A stretch of 64,000 nt of DNA from Tigriopus japonicus. Its lineage: Eukaryota > Arthropoda > Copepoda > Harpacticoida > Harpacticidae. Positions 12,228 to 22,108 of this stretch are shown one piece after another. Every line of letters begins with the position of its first letter. Within the stretch, counting starts at the first letter, position 1. The position numbers were made by a program, and so were the translations under genes. The notes under the pieces were generated by a model. That model did no database searches, was not told the origin of the DNA, and worked only from the letters and a program-made list of their open reading frames with translations. The stretch spans positions 213,844-277,843 of the forward strand of contig JAAGOF010000066.1 of NCBI GenBank assembly GCA_010645155.1, read 5' to 3'.

Positions 12228-14280
12228 CAGGAACCCCTGAAAGGGGTGGACACGAACTCCGATTTTTGAAAAAATGGTATGAGGCCGAGGCCATATTTTG
12301 ACACAATGTCATTTATTCCTTATTAACGAGTAAAACTGTTGAACATGCATCTTGAAAGCATTCAGGTTAACTTTTTGTGTTAATATTTATTGACTAATTG
12401 TTCTTTACCTTGATTTTAGAGGTCCCAGCACTCCTTTTACTCGTCTCATGAACTTTTGACATTCAGCTCTCCAAAGGATTTTAGTCCTCTTAACAATCAG
12501 GAAAATACATAGATGGAATCTTGCTTCACTCAATAGTCCAACTTCTGTGAAACAATGCTAAATAGAAGTATCTGTGGTGATATCTGGAGGGTTACTCCTC
12601 TCCCATCCTCATCAGCACCTCCACGACGCAGGAACCATTTCTATAGGAAAATGAAGGAATGAGAAAAGTCTCATTTTGAAACAAGAGGGAGTCCAAGTCG
12701 GAGATGTTGTTGGCTATAACTATTGAATGGCACTTTTGACGGTTCTGGATCAGATTAGCCATCTGATCCTGATTGGAATTGGAACAAAGGCAATCACGAC
12801 GTCCTTGAGACAAAATAAGTGAAAAACATGAGGGTTAAATCCTGGATTGTGGATTTGATTGAAAATGTTTCAAGTCTTGGGGCTCAAGAAGGTCAGGACC
12901 ACGCAGGACTGGGGCTAAGGGTCCTTCAGGACCAGAGGATCATGTCTTTTCATTGCAGGGATAGGCTCTACGTGCTTGATAGGGTTTCATTGATCTTCTT
13001 AGTTCTTAGATCCCTTTGTCCAGGAATAACCAATCAAATTGAGTCAAAAAATCCACACAATTCAATCTGGGTGGGAGCATTTCATTTTCAAGACTTTGAG
13101 AGGGTCCATGTAATCCGGGTTAGACTGTCAGATCACCAATTTGGGCTGACTGAGTCAGAAGGCAAATCAAAATATTGAGCCCATCCATTGCTAGTAGGCA
13201 CACGTGATATGTTTCGAAGTCATCTTAATTTGTTCTTCATTTGATCGAATTCTTGACACTGAGGACTTCTTCTTTCTTTGTTCCATGTGGACCTTAATGC
13301 GAATGCAGATTCCTCTTGGACAGGAACCAAATTTACCCCACAAACTCTCCTCCGGATCAAAACGGGGATTTTTATCACGCTCATCCATTAGACAACTTGA
13401 ACAACCTAAGAATATCTTACCTGTCCTTGAATTATCCTGAACTAAAAGACACAACCATATAATAAAAGAAATTTGAGGATGGACCATCATTTATAGAACA
13501 ATGCCAAGGTGACACAACCTATAACAAACTTGATTTCATACAAAGTTTGGCATGTGTTAGTTAAGTTCAGGATAACACATGGATGGGTTCAACTGTAAGT
13601 TCAAAGATATTAATAAGACGTTCAAATCGGATAATAGATAAGCTCGGAAAACCCCGCTATTTTGTTGTTGATAATTCAAGGAATGGTAAGATATTCTTAA
13701 GTTGTTCAATGGATGAGCATAAAGAAACTCCCCGTTTTGGTCCGTGGGAAAGTTTCTTCTTAATCCTTTTGCGCAAAAGAGGAATTTGGGCTCAGATTCT
13801 GGTCCATATTCGTTCTTTTTGCTGTAGTTAGGTCTATCACTTCCGAAGGTTGTAGCCGGTAACCTAGTCATCATCAGACTTCATTTGATCACTTTGATCG
13901 TCATCTTGTAGAAAAGACACCTTGTGGGGGGGTTCATTCGCACTCCATGATGTGGTCATTCATTCATTCACTATTTCATTCACTCGTTCTTGGCTGAACT
14001 TAATGTCTTCAAAACACCCACATCAGACTGATTTTGAGCCGTGGGGTTGACCTTTACCAAGGCTAGGACTTGGCTGGACCCGCTTGAAACACAGAAAACC
14101 CCGATTGGTGCACTATCTTTAGGACTCTTGGTCGATTTCCGTTTGATTTTCCACTCCCAACATGGCCGTCTGTACTTCTTGTTTACTTACGAACTCTCGG
14201 CCTCATCCGTGTGAGGTTGCGAGCTAGGAAATTCCGCGAGTTCGTATCCAGTATTTATACTATTATATAGGTTATCCCTG
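12228..14280. mobile_element. Unrecognised 2.05 kb element, copy 1 (TSD CATGATT)
   Basis: This block is nearly identical, in inverse orientation, to 17189-20148 once the 874-bp insertion in the latter is removed. It begins CAGGAACCCCTG and ends GGTTATCCCTG, so both outer ends read CAGGRA inward. Direct 7-bp repeats CATGATT flank it (12221-12227 and 14281-14287). On the minus strand a TATA-rich run (CTATATAATAGTATAAATAC) lies within about 40 bp of the 14280 end, followed by a donor-like TTC/GTAAGT. An open minus-strand frame (12813-12592) contains CLCSNSNQDQMANLIQ. Two diverged modules sharing DQNG-F--AHPL--LNNLRISY lie in opposite orientation around 13530. No transposase was recognised, so it is probably non-autonomous. 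Confidence 0.75.
13204..13874. repeat. Internal inverted module pair inside copy 1
   Basis: The minus-strand frame 13874-13557 reads TDQNGEFLYAHPLNNLRISY. The plus-strand frame at about 13350-13440 reads PDQNGDFYHAHPLDNLNNLR then ISYLSLNY. The two DNA modules (about 300 bp each, 70-bp centre near 13525) are clearly related. Both are kept in copy 2. I do not recognise the peptide. Confidence 0.6.
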
Positions 14281-16219
14281 CATGATTTTACGTTTAAATA
14301 ACTAATGTTTTATCATGCAACGTTATCTTCTTCACTGAACCTCAAATGAGTATGTACAATAGATCTTTTTGTTTCAACATGTGATTTTGTCTTTTTCAGC
14401 TTTTTGTCAGTGTTTGCTAAGCTGATTTTGGCGAAAAAAAAAATTCGGAAGACAATTGTTTTTGATGACGTAGACGAAGATTTAAATCTGGTCATTGAAA
14501 TAATTCCTTTCTCAGCTACAGAACTTGAAAAACAAGATGACCAGAGGAGACCCGTTCCTGAGGCAGCCTAACCTAAAAACTAGCAATTTGTTTCATCAAA
14601 GGCTTCCAATTTCTCCTTTGTTGTTGATTTACTTTATGATACATGCCTACGTAACCAATTTTAATAATTTGTAACATACACAATCCATGCCATTGGTCTT
14701 TAATGCAACAATTTTCGAAAATTTAACCCTTGAAAACTCAGGCAGTTTTTGGCCCGCCTACACTGTTAACACCATCTTTTCTGCACTATCATACGGTAAT
14801 CCCTCCCTTAAAAAGAAATTGCACAAGAACCTTCTAACATACAGTAAAACAAAGCTCGTTAGGTAAAGACTTTGAATGTGTCGCTGTTTGTTTTCGAATC
14901 AAATTTAATTGACGATCTCTATTTGAACTTGAATAAGAAATAAGTTTCGACCTCGACTTCAATTTAACTGGGATTTGACAGGCTCCCAAAGGATTCAAAC
15001 CAATTCAGACAACGACAAAGTAGCATTAATTATTGTGTACTTGATTTATTGGTCTCCTGAATGTTTAACCATCATCAACAAATCTGACTGAAAAAAGTGT
15101 TTGGTTGCTGAATATTTTTCTGCATTTAAAAGTTCATTTGAGTGATGTGTGAATTTAAGAGAACGATAATTCTAATTTCAGTCTTCAGTAGGATAATATC
15201 AGTTCATAAGCTTGACAAGGCCTGACTTTTTTACTCCCGCACTCAACTAAGCTGAAAATAGAGATTTTAGCTCGTATGCTATGATGGCAAAGCTCAATAG
15301 TTGACTTGAAAGTTTACTTCAGAGTGTGCTTGCCTGGTTTTCTCCATCGATTTGCCTTTTCTCGAATGTTACGGTCCGTTTTGATCTTGAAATTCCTAAA
15401 CGTCTATGACTGTTCACTTGCCCCCTTTCAAAGCCTACACCCCCTGATTTCAGCTACCCCACATTTCTCCTTTTTTCTCTTCCTCGTACCCTTTTCAACC
15501 CCGCACTCAAAAACAGGTCATGGGGTGTGCAATTTTTGACAGCGAATTCAAAGAAACAATGAAAAGAAGTTCGCTTGGAGTTGGTTCAATTGGCGTTGAA
15601 GTGTTCGAATGGGAATGCTTCAATGATGCCGGAGAACTTCCCTCTTTGCATGCTTCCAGTCATGCTTCTCATCAATCAAACCTCATGTTATGGTCAAATA
15701 GTGAGAAGGTTTGTTTGAAGTTGACTAGTAGCACACCTTGGCGCACGCTTAACATATCAGCTATAAAGTCTACGTACATACAACTAAGATGATGGGAGGG
15801 AAGCGTCAACTTGATTTTTTTAAGCTTTACACCATGCGGTGGAAATATTCAAACACACGAAAACATTAAAATATTGAGATTAGTAAAAGAGAGTTCTGTT
15901 GTGTTTCGAGTTGGATTGAAGGAGCATTTCAGACAAAGACTCAAAATGCATCTAAAATGCCTCTCCTATGATTGCTTGGCCCGAAGGGCGTCAAAATTGC
16001 CTGATGTTAATTGAATCTTGATCAGGAGTCAAGAGGAACAATCATAGATAAGCTCTGATCTAAAATTTGTGAAAGATGTGGAGGATGCTAGTAAGTATGA
16101 ACATAGTTTTTAACCTGTTATTACAAATAAAAAGTAAGCCTCAGCAAAACATGAAAAGCACATGCTGCCAAACCAAGTCAAAAAAGTTAAAGGGGCTTCA
16201 TACCAGCAACCTAATAAGG
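14281..16219. other. Spacer between the two 2.05 kb elements
   Basis: 14465-14830 is a diverged copy of 6290-6760 (shared words include GGCTTCCAATTTCTCC and AATGCAAC). The frame at 15520-15792 has no recognisable homology. No gene can be supported. Confidence 0.5.
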
Positions 16220-16227
16220 GTTTAAAG

Positions 16228-17073
16228 CAGCCTGACCAATTTTAGCTCTTTAGAGCTAAATTTAGCTCTTTTTCCTGATATTTTGGAAATTTAGCTCCAA
16301 ATTTAGGCATTTAGCTCTTTTGGCTCTTTTAGCTCCTTTTGAAATATTTTGCCATTATTTAGCTCTTTTTCTGAGAATTTTAGGGATTTTTGGCTCCTTT
16401 TCACAATTTTCCAAGTTGCCAGATTTTCTACCCAACAAAATGTTGCTTGTTCAAAATTTTTTTTTTTTACAAGAAAGTACGATTTTCAGGAGAATCGACT
16501 CCATACTGTGGGTCCAAATGCTAAAGAAAAAAAGTAGCTTTTAGCTTTTTTATTCTTTCACAATCTCCATTAATGTGCTGGTACCAACTAAAACCTCCAC
16601 TTTATTTCCTATTTGCTTCAAACAATTCAACTCAAACTGACAAAAAGTTCATTTGATCAAGTTGAAATTGAGAATGCGAGCTTTAAATTACGGGACAAAT
16701 AGTGGGTTAAATTAGACTTTTCTCTGGTTGGCCCAGAAAGAAAAAAAAAACGACTCTTGCCATTAACTGAGGCATAAAGGTCTTTCATTATCCCCGCTCT
16801 ATTTGTAACATGCAAAAAGCCAACATCACTTCACAGAATAGTCTTATTTTCGTGGCTGTTTTTTAAGGAAGTAAAAAACTCTAAAAAGCCATGTCTTGAA
16901 AGACACTGCCAATTAAGTAAGGTCCAAAAGAATGATAATATTAGTGTTTTGGCCATTTAAAACTTAGCTTTTTTTCAGCTCTTTTTCAAACAAAATTTAG
17001 CTCTTTTAGCTCCAAAATTTGCCTTCAAACTAAGGTTTTAGCTCTTTTTTATTTTCAACAATTGGTCACGCTG
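16228..17073. mobile_element. hAT-type element, 846 bp, TSD GTTTAAAG
   Basis: Ends CAGCCTGACCAATT (16228) and AATTGGTCACGCTG (to 17073) are inverted with one mismatch. An exact 8-bp repeat GTTTAAAG flanks (16220-16227 and 17074-17081). Subterminal regions are runs of TTTAGCTCTTTT on the left and the same motif again on the right, forming long pairable arms. No transposase frame remains. Confidence 0.88.
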
Positions 17074-17084
17074 GTTTAAAGCAG

Positions 17085-17188
17085 ACCTGTTCAAGATACT
17101 TTGAAAAAGTATCTAGATGGGATAGTATTTTCCGCAAAGTATCTAAATAAAGATAAATTAAGACACTTCTCAAAAAATTTATCTAGAT
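17085..17188. repeat. TCTAGATAAAGATA satellite, left part
   Basis: Diverged units of the AAGTATCTAGATAAAGATACTT type. The same array resumes at 20149-20335, showing that the 2.05 kb element copy 2 was inserted into it. Confidence 0.7.
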
Positions 17189-20148
17189 CAGGGATAACCT
17201 ATATAATAGTATAAATACTGGATAAGAACTCGCGGAATTTCCTAGCTCGCAACCTCACACGGATGAGGCCGAGAGTTCGTAAGTAAACAAGAAGTACAAA
17301 CGGCCATGTTGGGAGTGGAAAATCAAACGGAAATCGACCAAGAGTCCAAAAGATAGTGCGCCAATCGGGGTTTTCTGTGTTTCAAGCGGGTCTAGCCAAG
17401 TCCTAGCCTTGGTAGAGGTCAACCCCACGCCCCAAAATCAGTCTGATGTGGGTGTTTCGAAGACATTAAGTTCAGCCAATAACGAGTGAATGAAATAGTG
17501 AATGAATGAATGACCACATCATGGAGTGCGAATGAACCCCCCCACAAGGTGTCTTTTCTACAAGATGACGATCAAAGTGATCAAATTAAATCTGATGATG
17601 ACTAGGTTACCTGCTACAACCTTCGGAAGTGATAGACCTAACTAAAGCAAAAAAGAACGAATATGGACCGGAGTCTGAGCCCAAATTCCTCTTCTCAGCA
17701 AAAGGATTAAGAACAAACTTTCCCACGGACCAAAACGGGGAGTTTCTTTTGTAAACGTTAAACGTCCAAAGATTGGCTGAGAGAGGTTGCGTTGCCAAGT
17801 AATAACATTCCGTGAAAAAAGACATTAGGAGGAAAAAGGATATTTCTTGATTAGATAGCTCGAAAATAGTCATACCAATCATAGGCCAAAGTAATATTTT
17901 GATTGTCAGTTGCGGTTTTGCACGAACAAAATACAATCCACGCTAATAAATTAACTTGTACTCATAAAGTTGCTTGACAAACACAGAAAGAAAAGATTAG
18001 TATTGGGTTGAAAAGGCCATCAAAACAATTATTGGATTTGCAAATCTGATTTTAAGTATAGCTGTACAAAAAACGTTCCTTTAAAAAGGCATTTTTAACT
18101 CTTGGTTTTTATTTGACATATGTACTACCGGCTAATTCTTGCTCATTAGGTACTACTTTTTTTTAAATTTTCTAGATTTCACCGTTTTTGACAGTCAGAT
18201 CAGTTCAGACACATTGGTCCTAATCAAAAGGGACATACATAACGTTGTGGGAGCAGCTTTAACCGTCTTTTTTTTGTCTGGACGGGCATTTAATCTTTCT
18301 TCTTTCTTATAAGATAGGTTCATTCACCTTTTTGGGAAATCAATTCGATTTTTCCATGTTGCAAGTATTTTTTTCTTTTTTTTCCATCTGCTGGGAACTT
18401 TTATTCATCTTTTTTTGTTTAATCGGTCAATTTTATTCGTCTTTTTTTGTCTAATTTGACAGTTTTATTCGTCTTAACTTCCTGTCCCTACTTATTACAC
18501 TAATCTTTGTTGTGCTGTTCTTATACATTGATCTAAATGTATATGACAATGTAATGTATGAAATGGAATGTTGATATTGATCACGCAACCTTTCAGCCGA
18601 TCTTTGGACGTTTAACGTTTACAAGTTTCTTTACGCTCATCCATTACAAAACTTGAACAACTTAAGAATTTCTTACTATTCCTTGAATTATCAGCAACAA
18701 AACAGCGGGGTTTTCCGAACTTATCTATTATCCGATTTGAACGTCTTATTAATATCTTTGAACTTACAATTGAACCCATCCATGTATTATCCTGAACTTT
18801 ACTAACACATGCCAAACTTTGTATGAAATCAAGTTTGTTTTAGGTTGTGTCACCTTGGCATTGTTCTATAAATGATGGTCCATCCTCAAATTTCTTTTAT
18901 TATATGGTTGTGTCTTTTAGTTCAGGATAATTCAAGGACAGGTAAGATATTCTTAGGTTGTTCAAGTTGTCTAATGGATGAGCGTGATAAAAATCCCCGT
19001 TTTGATCCGGAGGAGAGTTTGTGGGGTAAATTTGGTTCCTGTCCAAGAGGAATCTGCGTTCGCATTAAGGTCCACATAAAACAAAGAAAGAAGTCCTCAG
19101 TGTCAAGAATTCCATCAAATGAAGAACAAATTAAGATGAACTCAAAACATATCAGGTGTGCCTACTAGCAATGGATGGGCTCAATATTTTGATTTGCCTT
19201 TCGACTCAGGCAGCCCAAATTGGTGATCTGACAGTCTAACCCGGGTTACATGGACCCTCTCAAAGTCTTGAGAATGAAATGCTCCCACCAAGATTGAATT
19301 GTGTGGATTTTTTGACTCAATTTGATTGTTAATTCCTGGACAAAGGGATCTAAGAACTAAGAGGATCAATCAAACCCTATCAAGCACGTAGAGCCTATCC
19401 CTGCAATGAAAAGACATGATCCTCTGGTCCTGAAGGACCCTTAGCCCCAGTCTTGCGTGGTCCTGACCAAGGACGTGTCCTGACCTTCTTGAGCCCCAAG
19501 ACTTGAAACATCTTCAATCAAATCCACAATCCAGGATTTAATCCTCATGTTTTTCACTTATTTTGTCTCAAGGACGTCGTGATTGCCTTTGTTCCAATTC
19601 CAATCCGGATCAGATGGCTGATCTGATCCAGAACCGTCAAAAGTGCCCTTCAATAGTAACAACTAACAACATCTCCGACTTGGACTCCATCTTGTTTCAA
19701 AATTAGACTATTCTCATTCCTTCATTTTCCTATAGATATGGTTTCTGCGTCTCGGAGGTGCTGAAGAGGATGGAAGAGGAGTAACCCTGCAGATATCACC
19801 ACAGATACTTCTATTTAGCATTGTTTCACAGAAGTTGGACTAATGGGTAAAGCAAGATTCCATCTATGTATTTTCTTGATTGTTAAGAGGACTAAAATCC
19901 TTTGGAGAGCTGAATGTCAAACGTTCATGAGACGAGTAAAAGGAGTGCTGGGACCTCTGAAATCAAGGTGAAGAACAATTATTCAATAAATATTAACACA
20001 AAAAGCTTGACTGAATTCTTTCAAGATGCATGTTCAACAGTTTTACTCGTTAATAAGGAATGAATGACATTGTTTCAAAATATAGCCTCGGCCTCATACC
20101 ATTTTTTCAAAAATCGGAGTTCGTGTCCACCCCTTTCAGGGGTTCCTG
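17189..20148. mobile_element. Unrecognised 2.05 kb element, copy 2, with nested insertion (TSD TCTAGAT)
   Basis: Inverse-oriented copy of 12228-14280, running from CAGGGATAACC to GGGGTTCCTG. TCTAGAT is found on both sides (17182-17188 and 20149-20155), though this word is also the unit of the satellite it sits in, so this duplication is weaker evidence than CATGATT at copy 1. Net length without the 874-bp insertion and its duplicated 9 bp is about 2077 bp against 2053 bp. The TATA-rich run is at about 17200-17220 and the donor-like TTC/GTAAGT at about 17279. Frames equivalent to those of copy 1 are present but carry differences, for example a stop in the CLCSNSN frame near 19702. Confidence 0.75.
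17750..18623. mobile_element. Nested 874-bp TIR element, 9-bp TSD AGTTTCTTT
   Basis: Ends TGTAAACGTTAAACGTCCAA at 17750 and its inverse ending at 18623, with similarity extending about 40 bp. AGTTTCTTT is duplicated at 17741-17749 and 18624-18632. Copy 1 of the host element has the same site once and uninterrupted (near 13722-13730, inverse strand), which is a direct empty-site comparison. A 9-bp duplication with long TIRs suggests the Mutator-like superfamily, but no transposase is present. Confidence 0.9.
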
Positions 20149-20750
20149 TCTAGATAAAGATATTTCAAGACAGTTTGCCGAAAAAAAATATCTAGATAAA
20201 GATACTTAAAGATACTTTCACGAAAAAAGTATCTAGATAAAGATAGTTCAAGATAGCTTCCCGGAAAAACTATCTAGATAAGATGCTTCAAGATTCTTTT
20301 CAGAAAAAAGTATCTATATAAGTTACTTCTAGATACTTTTCTTCATAATGCATAATGTCAAATAATTTGTGCATTATGCACATTGAAAGTCTCGATTGTA
20401 AATTGAAAGTGGATGCATTATACATGTTGAGACTTGAGAGTGGATGCATAATGCACCCTTCCTCAAAGTGGATAATGAATGCATCCTCAGATTCCTCACT
20501 CAATGTGCATAATGTGTCCACTCTCAAGTTTCAACATGCATTATGCATTCGCTTTCAATGTGCATAATGCACAAATAATTTGACATCATGCATTATAAAG
20601 AAAAGTATCTACAATTATCTTATCTAGATACTTCTTGGGAAAATGCATAATGCATGCAATGCATGCACAATGCATAATGGATGCTTTAACACACTAGATT
20701 GAGAGAACACATTATCTAGATAAAGATAGTTTAAGATAGTTTTCCAAAAA
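20149..20750. repeat. TCTAGATAAAGATA satellite with embedded 270-bp palindrome
   Basis: Units of TATCTAGATAAAGATA plus an AAGATACTTTTC spacer run 20149-20335 and again at 20595-20750. Between them 20338-20607 forms a long imperfect hairpin: ATAATGTCAAATAATTTGTG and TGCATTATGCACATTGAAAG on the left are inverted on the right, and GCATAATGCA recurs many times. Confidence 0.8.
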
Positions 20751-20849
20751 AGAATCCCGAAAACCTTACAGAAACCACCCAACTTTTGTGGAAGTCAATT
20801 GTTGAAGTATACTTAAAAGATGCATTCCTAAACACAAAACATATGACCT

Positions 20850-22000
20850 AGAAGCATTGCTTGTGGCCCTTTTGTGCATAGACCTTTTCAATCTCAATCT
20901 TAAATTATCTCTGATAGATAGAGCCCCATATTTAACTTTTTCAGGGTCAAACGCCGAAAAAGCTTTGGACATAATTTTGATTGTGGGTAAAACTAAACAT
21001 CCGCAGATAAATTGGTGACGCAGCAAAAGGTCACAATGAAAAGGTCACGAGGCAAAACGGTCAGACTGAAAAGGTCACAATAAAAGGTCAATGATCTTTA
21101 TATATGATATTGATCTATTGATGCTATTTATTTAAGATTATCTTTGAGACCCTTCAACTGTTGTTGAAGGTAGGATACAATTTTTGACTAGAGAGGTGAA
21201 GGGTAACACCCTCCTTTGAGGTTTGTTGGATCCAGGGTGGGTTGGAACCATTGCTGTAAAAAGCGTAGATTGTCTTGAATGGCTTTCTAATGATTTAGAA
21301 TGTCTTGGAATATCCGGAATGTGCCCTATTTAACTGTGACTATTTTGTATGTGCCTTATTTAACTGTGACTATTTTGTATGTGCTTTATTTAACTGTGAC
21401 TATTTTGTATGTGCCTTATTTAACTGTGACTATTTTGTATGTGCCTTATTTAACTGTGACTATTTTGTATGTGACCGATTTACCTGTGCCTATTTTGTTC
21501 ATGACCGATTTACCGCGCCCTGGGGGGTGAGGCTTTATCACTTTTCTTTTAATTGCATTTCTTCACTGGAAGACTTATTATCGAAAGTTGATATTTCGAT
21601 ACTATTTTCGACTATGAGAGTACATTTCCCTGTTACTTTGTGATAGTCTTTATGAAAAAATTGACCTTCTCATTGCACAATTTGCAACCTTCAGGAAATT
21701 TGACGAAAAAAGGATAACCAAGGAATCACATTTTTAGCCTAACCTAATATAGGACCACAGTAATTCATCGCAGACTACTTTAGTTATTAAGGTTTCTACA
21801 TACATCCTGTAAAATGAGGTCCAACTTCGCCCAATATCATGTCCAACTTCCAATACTGTTTTAGTTTGCACCATGAAGAGTTTATTTTGCAAAAGCGTGG
21901 ACATAATTGAAATTTCTTACTCTCGAGTGCCTGTCAAGTGTGTCATGAAGTTTTTTTAACCCTTTACTGATTTCATAATAGGGAGAGATATTATTACTCT
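20850..22000 (-). pseudogene. Relic of a third PAN-gene paralogue (exon 1 remnant plus intron block)
   Basis: At about 21960-21896 the minus strand ends GCACTCGA/GAGTAAGAAATTT. This matches the exon 1 donor region of gene B (TACTCAAGA/GTAAGAAGTTT at 8362-8345) and its flank (about 50 bp shared). Further down, the GTGACC-type minisatellites, GGATCCAGGGTGGGTTGGAA (21219; also at 6969) and CCCTTTTGTGCATAGACC (20874) appear in the same order as in gene B intron 1. The signal peptide is gone and no PAN exon follows. Confidence 0.5.
21319..21500. repeat. 30-bp minisatellite (six units)
   Basis: Six tandem 30-bp units containing ATGTGCCTTATTTAACTGTG. Five are almost identical and the last is diverged (ACCGATTTACCTGTG). 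Because 30 is a multiple of three, the array is open in more than one frame, which produces spurious repeated peptides. Confidence 0.95.
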
Positions 22001-22108
22001 TTTTTTCAAAAACTTGTGTAAATTACAAGTTTTTACATTTTTAACAACTTTTTTAAAGCACACCATATATTCATGACAACCCTGTAAAGACAACTTAAAA
22101 ACGTAATA

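Noticed and set aside
15520..15792. 90-codon open frame MGCAIFDSEF...
   Set aside because: No recognisable family and no supporting splice sites or repeats; chance opening is likely.
12228..20148. One giant 7.9 kb foldback transposon with 2 kb inverted ends
   Set aside because: Each arm has its own 7-bp direct flanking repeat and the outer flanks of the whole do not match, so two separate insertions explain it better.
21319..21500. CRISPR-like array
   Set aside because: Direct tandem repeats without spacers, in a eukaryotic intron-containing context.
21300..21643. Open frames with repeated YLTVTILYV or CDYFVCALFN peptides
   Set aside because: They are translations of a 30-bp minisatellite, open because the unit is divisible by three.
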